In this document: in pieces, positions 46,311 to 56,740 of the stretch
Layout of the letters: each line of letters begins with the position of its first letter
Position numbering within the stretch: position 1 is the first letter of the stretch
DNA from: Thamnaconus septentrionalis
Taxonomy: Eukaryota; Chordata; Actinopteri; Tetraodontiformes; Monacanthidae
Direction: 5' to 3'
NCBI GenBank assembly: GCA_009823395.1
Contig: CM020501.1
Coordinates: 26,544,361-26,608,360, forward strand
Length of the DNA stretch: 64,000 nt
Notes under the pieces: generated by a model
Databases searched by the model: none
Told to the model about the DNA's origin: nothing
Seen by the model: the letters and a program-made list of their open reading frames with translations, nothing else
Position numbers and translations under genes: made by a program

Positions 46311-46775
46311 TGTTCGTCCCCACATTCATCGTCTCAAAGCCACAAAGGGAAATTCCACCTCTGTTTGCACATTTTCAACGGCGCCTCTTGAACCTTGCAG
46401 CCAAATCCGGTTTTGGCTGGACCATGACGTGAAAAAACAAAACAAACAAACAAGAAGAGACAAAGACAAAAAAAGACATAATGCAGCACTTCATCTCGGA
46501 AAAGGGATTTTTTTTTTTTTTCAAGCTTCGCCCGCGCTTCCCTTCCACCTTTCAGTCCCTGCCAGGTCTGGCTACACTCCGGAGGAGGGGGGGGCACAGT
46601 GTCCTTGGCGCCGGGTGGAGCATCTACACGCCCCTTTTGGAGCGAAGGGAGGACAAGGGCACCCGGGCCCACCGCCTGCTACCCAGGTTGGACGTTGCGC
46701 TTGCTGGCGCCGACAACAGAGACTTTTTCTTCACACGCAGCAGAGGGCGATTCCACCTGAAAAGTACGGTGCGCA

Positions 46776-46811
<36 letters not shown>
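46776..46811. repeat. (TG)n(CG)n microsatellite
   Basis: About 14 TG units ending in CGCGCGCG, a sequence type able to adopt Z-DNA. Confidence 0.9.
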
Positions 46812-46812
<1 letters not shown>

Positions 46813-46984
46813 TGGAGTGTGTTTTAAAAAAACGTTAATTTTAAAACTTATTTTATTGCCTTATCATGTTGTAATCTCTCACACGTGCACTTTATATGGC
46901 TTCCTTGCAATGAAATGACTGTACGTAGTGCAGATATTATGTATTATGTAAGAGGTGTGTGTGGGGGGGTTGGAGGGGGGTGGG

Positions 46985-48260
46985 GGTGGAAGGGTTACTG
47001 TGAGTTTAACAGTCTTATTGTGAAGGGGCAGAAGCTGTTGCGGAACCTTGTTGTTCTGGTCCGGAGACTGCGGAACCTCTTTGCAGAGGCCGGCAGTGAA
47101 AACTGCTGTTTTGCACCTGTCCACCAGATGGCTCACCTCTTCTCTGCTGGGCAGCTGGTCATAGTCCCAGCTGTTCTCAGAGCCACCATGTCGCCAGATC
47201 TGAAAGTGGCGTTTTGGTGCCTTCAGAGCTGCTCCGTACCTCACGGTTCATCCAGGGCTTCTCCTCAGCTGGAGCGCAGATGTTCTTCATCCTACCGACG
47301 TCCTCCACACACCTCAGGGTGAAGCCGGACGCAGATTCCGCGTTCTCCTCCACCCCTGTGCGATGGTCGTCTGTGGCTGCTGCCCTGAACATTTCCCAAT
47401 CCGTGCGCCCCAAGCAATCCTGTAGCTCCTCCTCCATAGCCCCCTCAGTCCAGACTCTGGCCTGCTTCACTGTGGGCTTCTTCCTGATCAGCAGGGGCTT
47501 GCATGCAGGAATAAGCATCACGTGGAGGAGGTCAGAGGAGCCCAGGTGGTGGCGGGGTGCTGCTCTAAAACCCTGCTTGATGTTTCAGTAGGCCAGGACC
47601 AGCGTGTTCTTGCCTCTGGTTGCAAAATCCACATACTGGTGCAAATGGGGGGGACCCTTTACATGTTTGCTTGAAATCCCCTGCCACCATGAAGACTCCC
47701 TCTGGATGAGTGGATTGCAGCTCAGCAATGGTGCCACACAGGACCCTGAGTGCTTCCTTGGTACCAGCACTGGGGGGAATATAAACTGCCATGATGGTGG
47801 TGATGATGATGGTGGTGAATTCGCAGGGGAAGTAAAAGGCCTGCGCTGCAGCGTCAGTAGCTCAACAGTGACTTGAAATCCTCACTGCGTTGTTGCACCA
47901 GCCGTCGTTTGTGTAGATGCAGATCCCTGCGCCCCGTGATTCGCCGGTGAGACAGCTGCTTATGTCCGGCTGGAATGTTGTTAGCCCCGCCATGCTAACA
48001 GCGCCGTCCAGCACTGATGTATTTAGCCATGTCTCCGTGAGGATTACGGCACAGCAGTCCCTCACTTCCCTGCTTGAAGTTAAGTTCACCTTCAGGGTAA
48101 TCCAGTTTGTTTTCCAGGGAGCGGACGTTGGAAAGCAGGATGGATGGAAGAGGCGTCCTACCCGCGCTGGCTTTAGCCTGAGCTAATAGGCCCGCTCGAC
48201 ATCCCCGCTTTAGTTTCCTTCATCCGCTGGTGGGCTGCGCTGTTGCAAGTGGCAGGGTGA
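46985..48260 (-). mobile_element. Non-LTR retrotransposon (L2/jockey-like LINE), copy 2, internally deleted
   Basis: The 5' part on the minus strand starts near 48260 and reads the endonuclease N-terminus and middle, but reverse transcriptase motifs are absent. The low-coordinate end (AACAGTCTTATTGTGAAGGGGCAGAAGCTG, GGAACCTCTTTGCAGAGG) is a typical LINE-associated repeat segment. It is related to the copy at 32690-34860 but clearly diverged from it. Confidence 0.7.
47180..48150 (-). pseudogene. Decayed LINE endonuclease fragments
   Basis: In order on the minus strand: SNVRSLENKLDYPEGELNLT and VRDCCAVILTETWLN (48000-48140), MAVYIPPSAGTKEALRVLCG and GVFMVAGDFKQ (47565-47792), then MEEELQDCLGRTDWEMF and PWMNREVR (47177-47521). 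NVRSL, TETWL and GDFK match the conserved metal- and phosphate-binding segments of AP-endonuclease-type LINE endonucleases (the last is usually GDFN). Frames change between pieces and no RT follows. Confidence 0.75.
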
Positions 48261-48505
48261 AGCCTGCATAGCAGTCCGAGGCTCCGTGATCAGTCCAGAG
48301 TGGAGTCCTCTACGAGTCCCCGATTACCGGATTAGTTGTCGTGTCGCAGTTTCAGTCTATTGTATTTCATCTTGAATATATTGCGCTGCAGAATCCTGGT
48401 GAAGCTGAGCGAGTTGGTTGAGTTTCATCCGATTAAAAAAGTCTGACGCGAGGCGGTGCAGCCGCTGCCGTTCGTAGCGCCGCCATCCCGCTATATGCCA
48501 TAGCA

Positions 48506-48599
<94 letters not shown>
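48506..48599. repeat. (ATCT)16(TG)14 compound microsatellite beside the exon 2 donor
   Basis: The (ATCT)n run (48506-48571) joins a (TG)14 run (48572-48599). In the ncam2 transcript this is (CA)14 starting 12 nt after the last base of exon 2, followed by (GATA)n. Confidence 0.95.
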
Positions 48600-48602
<3 letters not shown>

Positions 48603-48611
48603 CCTTCGTAC

Positions 48612-48686
48612 CTGTGCAAATGAAAAACTTGGACTCTCCGACGCTCAGCTCCACTTTGTTCAAGGATATGGACACCTGTAGAGCAG
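48612..48686 (-). CDS. ncam2: ncam2 exon 2: mature N-terminus, start of Ig1
   Basis: The 75-nt exon follows acceptor CTCTCTCACAG. Two bases complete a codon begun in exon 1 (Ala if that base is G). It encodes 24 residues, ALQVSISLNKVELSVGESKF then FICT, and ends one base into an Ala codon before donor gtacg. LQVSISLNKVELSVGESKFF matches the mature N-terminus of NCAM2; NCAM1 has LQVDIVPSQGEISVGESKFF. FIC is the B-strand cysteine of Ig1. A second AG, 11 nt downstream (CTACAG|GTG), would also keep the frame if exon 1 ended in phase 0, so the exact start is not settled. The 75-nt length is the same as I recall for the corresponding exon of NCAM1. Confidence 0.92.
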
Positions 48687-49735
48687 CTGTGAGAGAGACA
48701 GAGAGAGAGAGGTGGGGGGTGGGGGGTGGGGGGGAGGGAAACAATATGATTTCAGTCTCTGCAGTGACATTAAGAAACATTAAAATGAGGCTCCTCCTCT
48801 ACACCTTGACCTCCGCGGTGTTCAAACTCTGACTCCGAGCGGTCAGAGATCTCCTTTTTTTATGGTGTGTTTTCCTTCCTAGTTATTCTCTCTCTTCACC
48901 TCCACTGCAGGTGGGGGGGGGGGGTGAATAATTCAGCAGCTCCTCTCAGAAGCGGAGCAAGCGTTTCAACGCTTGACCTCCTAGTTTAGGGCGAGCGCCT
49001 CGGTGGGGTGATAAAATTTTTGTTAGACGTTGATGATAGCGGGAACAGGTTCTTTTTTTTTTCAGATTCCTGCCTTTTAATGTGCACATCATGGAAAAAG
49101 AGGGCAAGATAATTAAAAACAAACAAACAAACAAACAAAAAAACTTAAGAACTGTCTGGAAATTCTCCCAGGAAACAAACACTGTTACTGTCACAGCACA
49201 CAGAACGATTTTTTTGAGACTTTTTCACAGTCATCTGTCATCCGGTTTTGCCTTAAAATAAAAATAATGTATATTATAAAGGACACCACAACACACCATC
49301 TGGTGACCCTGCAGCCCAAACACACGACAAATAATCTATCTATGAAGCTCCACCTCCTCGCTTTCCCGACTGGTTGGGTTTCAGGAGCCCCAGAACACAA
49401 AGCCAATCAGGGAGGCGGTTCTGAACCTGCAAGCTGTTTTTTTTAAGCGGGAGATTGTGATAGTTATATAAGTTACATCTTCACCTGTTGGGTTGTTTCC
49501 TCAGTGGGAAGCGACACTCTCACATCCGCCGTTAGCAAACGGCAATGCTAGCATGCTAACACCGCAGCTGCCGTTTCCTGCAGGCTTCCCATTGACCCGG
49601 AGCTTTTTTACCCTCTGAGGTCACACGGCTCAAAGACACATTTGCTTCCCCGGGATATCAGAATTTAACAGACCCAACACTGGAGGGGGCGGATATTGGT
49701 TGGATTGTTGTGATCTTTAAATTTTACAGACACGT

Positions 49736-50010
49736 GGGTGTCCAACTCTGTTTCAGCCCGCAGTGTAATTATATTTGGCTGGCGAGGCCAATGCGAAATC
49801 CCGACTAGAGCTGCTGGCCGGCTGTTATCATACGGCACATGTAGCTCTCATACCACAACTCCCAGAATGCTCTGCTCAATCAGGACTGGACGTTCATTGA
49901 AAGATATTATTATGACTTAATTGGTTTATTGGTGTTATTTTATTTATACATTTATTATCAGCCTGTGGAAAAATTTTACTGTCAAAATAGTCAAAGGGCT
50001 GCAACGCACA
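49736..50010 (+). mobile_element. hAT-related short element, family E, copy 4
   Basis: GGCGAGGCCAATGCGAAATC, AGAGCTGCTGGCCGGCTGTTATCATA, GGCACATGTAGC, CAGAATGCTCTGCTCAATCAGGACTGGACGTTCATT match the left part of the hAT copy at 24120. No coding remnant. Confidence 0.65.
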
Positions 50011-50282
50011 TCGCATCGGCTCAGGAGGGATTTTCCGATGCGTCTGTCCACGAAGAAACGCAATTCACAAATGCAAATCGCCACATTGAGATTGATGGCG
50101 TCCTCTTCACCCCGGCGCCCCCTACCCTTCACCTCGGCTCCCTTTCACTCAGAGTGCGTTAAAGGTTTTTCACTTATTAATTAATCCTGGACCGTTTGGG
50201 GGCCGCGCGTGATGTGATTGATTGCGTGAATAAGTAGCAGGTATAAAAACCTTTTAAAAAAAGGGAAAAAAGAAAAGTTATT

Positions 50283-50762
50283 AGCTGCGTTTCCGTGACC
50301 CCTAGAATTGTGCAAACCTAAATATCACAATAAAAAACTGGTAATGGAAACAGCAAAACCTCTCAAATATGGCTAAAAGTGTTTGATGCTCTCATAAGGT
50401 GGTTTTTCAGAAGTATCCATATAGAGGTACACTGCAAAAGTGTCATGGAAACACTTTTATCGCATTTACACGTCACCGGACAGGACGTACAGGGTCATGT
50501 GACCAGTTCACTTCAAGTGAAAATGGCGCGTTACGTTTGGACGGAGGAGGAGACAGAATATTTTTTACAAGCCAAACCATTCTTAGCAGCAAACAACACT
50601 GAAATGCAGATTTATACAAGAAATTTTGTACCTCCTTCCTCCTCAAAGTGACGACTCGGGGGGGAATGGAAACACCTGAAAATCAATTACATTTCAATTG
50701 TACTCTAGAAATTCTAGAAACATCGCTTTAAATTTGCGAAAAACTGTCATGGAAACGCAGCT
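50283..50762 (+). mobile_element. PIF/Harbinger-like element with Myb/SANT start, copy 2
   Basis: The left terminus AGCTGCGTTTCC (50283-50294) and right terminus GGAAACGCAGCT (50751-50762) are perfect 12-bp inverted repeats. Subterminal blocks match 29131-29562. It contains an ATG-initiated Myb/SANT-like fragment. No transposase frame is present, so it would need proteins from elsewhere to move. Confidence 0.7.
50524..50651 (+). pseudogene. Myb/SANT-like protein, N-terminal fragment
   Basis: An ATG at 50524 opens the frame MARYVWTEEETEYFLQAK, which then diverges from the sister copy through deletions and ends at the stop before 50652. VWTEEETEYFL is the first helix of a Myb/SANT-like domain. 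The middle and end of the domain that survive in the 29-kb copy are missing here. As written it would make a 42-residue peptide, which is unlikely to fold. Confidence 0.55.
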
Positions 50763-50844
50763 GCTGTAGTACAGGAAACAAAAGCGCAGGACAAGTTTCG
50801 TGAGTTCAAAGCCGTCACGCCCGGCGGGGTATTGGGTGAGACAC

Positions 50845-50945
50845 GCTAATTACGCGTTCTTCCAGAAATTGCTGCTCATCCTCGGCGGCGCTCGCCTCCT
50901 AATTACGAGCCTCACAGAGACTATCTGCTCCAATTAGACACCAAG
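50845..50945. promoter_or_regulatory. Candidate homeodomain-motif cluster in intron 1
   Basis: CTAATTAC occurs at about 50844 and 50898 and CAATTAG at about 50931, in GC-balanced, non-repeat DNA just outside the element ending at 50762. Spaced TAATTA cores in non-AT-rich sequence are less expected by chance than those in AT-rich regions. Only a candidate. Confidence 0.2.
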
Positions 50946-51123
50946 CCGTCGATGGAGACGAGCAAAAACTCGGGCGACAGACAGACAGACGACGGCATTG
51001 ATTGCCATTTGTAATGCGGCTGCGAGGGGTCGATGGCATATGTGGCTGTGAGCAACACGCTGCTCGAGAAATTGCTGCGCCGCTCAACACTGTTTGGCTT
51101 TTAACTTTTACTTTTGCTGCTCC

Positions 51124-51124
51124 A

Positions 51125-51156
<32 letters not shown>

Positions 51157-51170
51157 GCGTGTGTGTGTGT
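51124..51170. repeat. (GT)n microsatellite
   Basis: GT repeat with two GC interruptions. Confidence 0.95.
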
Positions 51171-51531
51171 TGGCTTTTTTTAGGGTTTGGTTCTAATTTT
51201 CTCCCTAATGATCTCATTAATCGTTACACTTGAAAACAAATTTCTTTTTCAGTTAAAAACAACAACACAAGCTGATCAAAAAGCACAGCGCCGGTCTAAA
51301 ATTGGAAAGCTCGCTGAACACATGCTACAGTACTTCATTTAAAGGTTCTTTTATTTTACCGACTTCTGGCTAACATTAACAGCCACTTGTTAGCTGCTAA
51401 TCATTTCATAGTGCAAGCTGATAGCTGTAGCATTGTGGTGCTAGCTAGTCAACGTGATCAAGCTAGGGCTCAGTCGAGTTGTGACAAGCTGTGGCAATTT
51501 TTCTCCTGTTCGACTATATCTACTACTAGCG

Positions 51532-52118
51532 TGACCCCCAATTCGCACCAAAAGCCATTAAGTCACTGTGGAGGCGGGCGCCTTTCAGAAGCATCCCAGA
51601 AGCGTGAAACCAACAACTGAAGGCGCTTTGTAAAAATACGCCGCTGTTCTATTCTTCACGCTTCATGCGTGGTGACCGCGTCAATGGCAGCAGGCAGAAT
51701 CGTTCAGGCAGGAAGTGAATGATCGGAAAAAAACATGGATCCGGTTGATTTTCATCATAGTATACACTTTGCTGGATTTTACTGTGAAACTTCAACGTGA
51801 CGAATCTGCTTCAACACTGTCCAGTCCAGCCGTCAATCAATGAAGCAGATTTCACTTTAAATCAGAAACTATGATGAACAAATTGCAGGTATACGTTAAA
51901 TACCTGCATTTTGTATCAGACCAGCAGTTCAGTTTATCTTTTTTTTCTTTTTTACACACAGCGATACTTGAGACACAGTTCGGACAGGCAAGAGAGTTTT
52001 GTTTCACTGTTGTTTTCTTTAAATACACGCAAGACTACCTCCTGGGTTGCCGCGCTATCTTGCAATCCTAGCGTGAAGCGATTGCACCGCAGACACTTCT
52101 GGTGTGAATTGGGTGTCA
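51532..52118. mobile_element. Non-autonomous DNA transposon with 23-bp terminal inverted repeats
   Basis: The left end starts TGACCCCCAATTCGCACC (51532-51554). The right end (52096-52118) is its reverse complement with three differences. The 587-bp interior has no transposase frame. GGTGTGAA-type ends and an interior with GAAGCG/GCCGC motifs suggest kinship with family G, but I cannot place the superfamily. Confidence 0.65.
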
Positions 52119-52329
52119 GCTGCATGCAGCTAAAGCTGTCGCTGAATTGCAACAAGCCTCTTTTCTTTTTTTTTCAAGCAGCCAGCTAAGCTAAAACTTT
52201 TAAGGCTGCTTTCTCTTTCTGCCTCAGACAAGCGACGTGCTCCTTGTGTTGGCATTGTCAGCTAAGGTTAGACCAATGCCTGAAAAATAAACTGACAACT
52301 TGTTGGCTTGGGTGCACTTGGGTGTTCTA

Positions 52330-53100
52330 GTACCGGAGATTGGTCTTGGTCTTGAGACCACTTTTTAAAGGTCTCGGTCTTGAAGTGGATGGAGTCAGGA
52401 CTTTTGATCAAGACCGGTCAAGACTCAGCCAACACTGCAATGACACGATAATAACAGAAAAGGATCCAGCTGCTGCCTTGTTATGCTCTATTTGTGACAC
52501 CCAGAGTGACACACCCCCTACCACCCCCCACCCCCATTCCTAGTTATTTATTTATTTATTTATTTATTTTAAATATCATGAAGCAAAGTTGCTTTTTTTT
52601 TTTAAATGGTTCAAAATAGTTGGCAAAGCAGCAAAATGTTGGTAGCAAAATGTTTAGAAAAGTATGAAAAGATGTCTTGCTGAAAAGAGATGTTGCTGTT
52701 TGATTTAGAAGCAAACTTGAATTTAAAAAAGGTACTGCTCATTTTTATCTGTTTTATTTTTGATTGTTTGTTTTGATCCTGCTCTATATGTAACTTAACA
52801 AGATATGTATTGTGTTTCTTAAACTCTCGGAAAAATTGGACAGGACAATAATAATTCCTTTGTGGAAATATTCCATTTTTATTATCATTGGAACATTCCA
52901 AAAAAACAAAAAAACAAAAAAAAACAAAACAACACTCAAACCTTGATGTATTCTCAAGCCACTGCTCCAAACCATTAAGGTTTACAAATAAAACAATTCC
53001 TTATTACCTGCATGCAAGATTGGCCGTTTCACTGGTCTCGGCTGGTGCGGCCTTGACTTCAACAACTTCAACACTATTTCCCTGACACTGTACCTGTAGC
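52330..53100. repeat. Dispersed repeat with GGTCTTGGTCTTGAGACC ends
   Basis: The left part (GAGATTGGTCTTGGTCTTGAGACC, AGGTCTCGGTCTTGAAG, AAGACCGGTCAAGACTC) resembles a common teleost repeat. The right part near 53020-53090 (GGTCTCGGCTGGTGCGGCCTTGACTTC, CAACACTATTTCC) looks like its other end. A (TTTA)n run lies at 52545-52570. Boundaries are approximate. Confidence 0.4.
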
Positions 53101-54041
53101 TTGGCAACACTAGCTTCAGGGTCAACGACCTCTATCTATTGATCTATTGAAATTATTCTACAGGGTAAAAGGCGTGAAAAATCTGCCTCATGAAAAACCG
53201 ACAGCAGTAGCTTTTTATTTTAGTTTTTTTTTTTTTTTTACGGCAGCCATTCTGTAGCTTTATTCCGCTCCCCTCCGCCCCCGACTGGATCGTCATCGCT
53301 GATGTACCACATATCTCGACACTTTATGTGACAAGTCACAGATCAAGCTCGGCTGTATTTTAACAGCCTTTCGACCAAAGTGATGCCGGGAGTGTTTACA
53401 GCAAAGCAGATGCAAATGTCACACAGCAGGGAGCTACTTCCCTTCTTGAGCGTTGCTGTTGCTTTAAGAAAAATCAGTGTGCAAAATACACAGAAATGTT
53501 TAGTGGGGGGGCGGAGGGGGGGGTGTCCACAACATCGTGATTATAACTGAATAACAATCTAAACACTCCCCCGAAAAAAAAAAAAAAAAAATCAAGAAGG
53601 CCTTTAATAACCTTACAGTATTTGAATGGAAGCAGGTCATGACATGAGCACACAAGCGCCACTTTGTCAAAAAAAATTAAAAAATTGAGAATAATATTTT
53701 TAAACAATTGATATGAGACAGAGTAACCCGAAAGACATTTTTGTGACCATTAGTGACAATAATAAATAAATATAGGCTATTTGCATAGATTCTCTCTTAA
53801 GGGATCAAAACATAGAATGAATGAAAGATATATGGTATTATATAGTAAACAAAAAAGGTGTGACATAACTCAAAAACATTTCATAGTCTAATTTCTTCAA
53901 AATAGCCACCCTTCACAGAAAACAATTAGAGTTATTTAACATTGTTTTCTTTGCTACAAAATTTCATATTTATTAATCATATATTTGATGTCTTCAGTAT
54001 GTACCTACAATGTAGAAATTATACTGTATACACACATATTA

Positions 54042-54859
54042 GGGCTGTCAGTCAATTAAAATTTTTAATCACGATTAATCGCATTAGTGTCCTGAGCTAA
54101 CTCGCGATTAATCACAAAATAATTGCAATTTTTTTCCCACGCGCGGCAGTCACGAGCAGCTGCAGTCAGGAGAGGAGCAGAGAGGAAACCTCAGCACTTG
54201 ACTTAACGCGTTGATAACGCGTTAACTCAAACTCCTTTTAACGGCACTAATTTATTTAACGCGCAAATAAAACCTGGTTCACGCCGGAGGGGGTGCGACT
54301 ATGAAAATCGCGCACGAGCCGCAGCCTTCCTGTTCAGACCAGACACGCATTTCTTCGCGACGGTTGAGAAGCCCTTCTGCTCAGTTGTTGTTTACTCCCA
54401 TTCAAAAAACTTCCTCTACTTCTCCGTGTCGTGCGTGCGCTCACACCAGTCACGGGCGAACTGCAGCGAGTGAGCGGCGTCAAGATGGGCAGGAAGTCAC
54501 TCAAAGAAACATGCGGGAATATGGTTATTTTTGCAAATGAGAGCAATTTTCAAAATAAAATACCGTGATTGACAAATGCATTCGTATTTGTGCATATATT
54601 TTTCAGTATCTAGTAGAGTGCGAGAGAGATGGAACAACCAAACAAACATACAAACACACACACACACAAGCAATGAAGGGGCACACAGTGAAATGGCCAA
54701 TCTCGCACGCAAGAAAAATAAATACATGAAATAAATATATTGTTAAGTTACATATAGAGCAGGGTAAAAAAAATGCAATTAATGTGCGATGAAGCACAAG
54801 TTAACTCAAGTCACTAATGCAGTTAATCGCGATCAAAAAAATTAATTGACTGACAGCCC
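54042..54859. mobile_element. Non-autonomous DNA transposon with perfect 18-bp inverted ends (family G, best copy)
   Basis: GGGCTGTCAGTCAATTAA at 54042-54059 is exactly complementary to the right end (54842-54859). Both subterminal regions carry TTAATCGCGATTAATCGCA-type motifs. The centre (about 54250-54790) is the family G sequence seen at 35531-36230, which suggests one element nested in another or an element that captured the family G unit. There is no transposase frame. The 18-bp perfect ends imply relatively recent activity. Confidence 0.75.
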
Positions 54860-54862
54860 CCC

Positions 54863-54864
<2 letters not shown>

Positions 54865-54912
<48 letters not shown>
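54865..54912. repeat. (CA)24 microsatellite
   Basis: CA repeat adjoining a C run and the right end of the transposon at 54859. Confidence 0.96.
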
Positions 54913-54915
<3 letters not shown>

Positions 54916-54956
54916 ATTTTGCCGCAATCCGGTTCCGGTGCTCACACAGCACTCAC

Positions 54957-55010
54957 CAAGCCACTGGGGCGAGAACCGGACCCACAGTGTGAAGCCGGCC
55001 AGCAGCAGAA

Positions 55011-55056
<46 letters not shown>

Positions 55057-55113
55057 CGGCCAAGTCAGCGGAACTAAGTCAGACTCCAAAAAAAGGAGGA
55101 ATAAAAAGGGCAA
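54957..55113 (-). other. Speculative ncam2 exon 1 candidate (signal-peptide-like)
   Basis: A minus-strand frame with a long poly-Leu core and the tail AGFTLWVRFSPQWL ends at a consensus donor (CTTG|gtgagt at 54951-54957) in phase 1. That is the phase exon 2 needs, and it would give Ala at the junction. Against this, no in-frame ATG exists back to the stop at 55192-55194. The nearest upstream ATG (55188-55190) is in another frame, separated by an A7 homopolymer. The leucines also come from a CAG/CTG microsatellite. Chance is the more likely explanation. Confidence 0.15.
55000..55056. repeat. (CAG)n trinucleotide repeat with AAG interruptions
   Basis: About 18 CAG units broken by three variant units. 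Confidence 0.95.
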
Positions 55114-56149
55114 AAGAGGCAGAACCGAGTGTCTGAAACACCTCGCCGAGAGGAAACGCGTGTAATCCTGCTCTCCACAAAAAGCCCCATTTTAAAGCCG
55201 CCGCCAAACATCTACGCACCGGGAAAAAACATATATATATATATACAATGTATATATATATACATTTATTTTTTCAAACTAAATGTGTATGTGTATGTAC
55301 ATAGAAAAAGTGGTTCATTTTGTCATTATTCTTGACTTATAGTGTATAGGCGAGGAGGCAGATATGGCCGCCAGGCTCTTCTTTAATTGCCTTTGATTTC
55401 GCATGGCGGGGGGAATGGCAGAGGGGACTTCAAGGAAATGATTCTGCCGCCACCACCAGGCGAAAAAACACACAAGTCGGCCGAGCGCTGAGGCCGATAA
55501 AAATACTAATTAGTGCGCCGAGCTACCCGCTCCCACAAGCTACCACTGCTGTGTTTTAAGGCTTTTCTGTCTGAGGGAGTATTTCCAGAGAAGCAATTAC
55601 TTTATGGATTTCTTTTAATTTTTAATTTTTTAAATTTTTTGAAAGGAGCGGGATTAGTTTTGTGGAGCGGCAAAAGTGACTTAACTTATCTGGGAAAAGC
55701 TTGCAGAGGAGGAGGTGGGGAAGGAGACCAAGCTCTGGTCAACTTGGGATGAGACAACTGCGGTTTCCAGATAAACTGCTGATAAAGTGCCAGCATTGGC
55801 TTTTCCAATGTCAGGGCAGCTCTTGAACCCAACGCCTGACACGGAGACTCCGGGCAACAACTTTTGTTTATTTGTCAGCAACAAACCACTTAAGACAATA
55901 AAAAGAATAAAAAGAAGAGAGATCAACTTCAAACCGCGTCGTCAACACCGATCGTACCAGACACACACCAGGAAAATAAAAATAAATAAGTACATTTTTA
56001 AATACCAAAATTTATTCAGACATCACCAGATGAGTACAAGTTGCCTTTGGCCTTTACAGGTGTATATATATGTATAGAAGGACTTATAAAAATTAAATCG
56101 TGATGCAAGTTTTTCTGTTCCTGCCGTGTGTGTACATTATTTTGGCTGA

Positions 56150-56500
56150 CTCTATATTAGAGGTGTTGGATAAAATCGATTCAAATTCAAATTGTGATTC
56201 TCATCTTATTCGATTCAGTATCGATTCTAATTTTCAAAAAAATCGATTTTCTTCCCCCCGCTCCCAGCAATGTGTATGTGACTTCTGGGCTACCGTAGGC
56301 ATTGCGCATTGTTCCTGTTTTCAGCAAGCAGCGGGTGCTGCCGTGAGCCCTTCCCCCACCCCAAAGTAGTCACAGACGGTCACAGCTTCAACAAAAAGAA
56401 ATCGAAGCATGAAAGCATGAATAAATCAGACAAAATACTGTTCAATAATCGATATTGAACTGAATTTGTGGGACACCCAAAGATTCGCAGCCCTACTGTC
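56150..56500. repeat. Dispersed repeat rich in AATCGATT
   Basis: The left end GAGGTGTTGGATAAAATCGATTC and the right end AATCGATATTGAACTGAATTTGTGGGACACCC with AGCCCTACTG resemble the ends of a teleost repeat with ATCGATT subterminal motifs. No coding. Confidence 0.45.
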
Positions 56501-56519
56501 TATGTATATATGCATAGAT

Positions 56520-56740
56520 ATCGCTGTGCTAAACGATCGCTGCACAGCACGAACTGATTATGTAGGCGCGCGCTGCTTCGAGTCTGGTCTGACCGACACC
56601 ATCGGTTAACAAGGGCGCCGAGGCATTTCTGTGGCCGGCGTGAACAACAGCTGAGCAAATGTGCGTCCGGTCGGCGCTCAATTTTCGTAGGCGTGCAGAT
56701 TTGTGGCGCTTCCTCCTCCGGTGTGAACCAGGCATTAACC
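56520..56740. repeat. Dispersed repeat family G, fragment
   Basis: GAGTCTGGTCTGACCGACACCATCGGTTAAC, GGGCGCCGA and GGTGTGAACCAGGCATTAA correspond, inverted, to the GCGCCCATGTTAACCGATGG region of 35531-36230. Confidence 0.45.

Larger units (their letters stand above)
41015..48611 (-). other. ncam2: ncam2 intron 2
   Basis: This 7.6-kb intron divides Ig1. It is the most rearranged region of the window. It contains a Tc1 remnant, a LINE fragment, multiple copies of family J (CACAAATTAGTATTTTGTG motifs), duplicated segments at 43808-44164, a perfect inverted repeat at 43706-43752 and several microsatellites. The segment 41715-41930 is neither repeat nor exon that I can recognise. 45400-45980 shows nothing distinctive. 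Confidence 0.85.
3418..48686 (-). other. ncam2: ncam2 gene body, seven internal exons (partial gene)
   Basis: Seven minus-strand exons of 75, 207, 144, 138, 118, 170 and 146 nt join in frame at every junction into 332 codons, plus one split codon at the 5' end. The product is the N-terminal ectodomain of an NCAM-type Ig superfamily adhesion protein: Ig1, Ig2, Ig3 and half of Ig4. NCAM2 mediates homophilic adhesion at the neuronal surface, best studied on olfactory axons. NCAM2 is preferred over NCAM1 for three reasons: the Ig1 start QVSISLNKVELSVGESKFF, the Ig2 motif LANNNLQI, and an acidic Ig2 loop ([10 protein letters not shown]) where NCAM1 has a lysine-rich heparin-binding loop. Intron lengths within the window are 7597, 10643, 1472, 9898, 6334 and 8327 bp. 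The signal-peptide exon and everything after mid-Ig4 are missing from the window. No stop or frameshift interrupts the exons, so the gene looks functional. Confidence 0.92.

Noticed and set aside
48506..48571. CRISPR-like regular repeats
   Set aside because: It is a simple ATCT microsatellite with no spacers. Nothing in the window resembles a CRISPR array, and the context is vertebrate.
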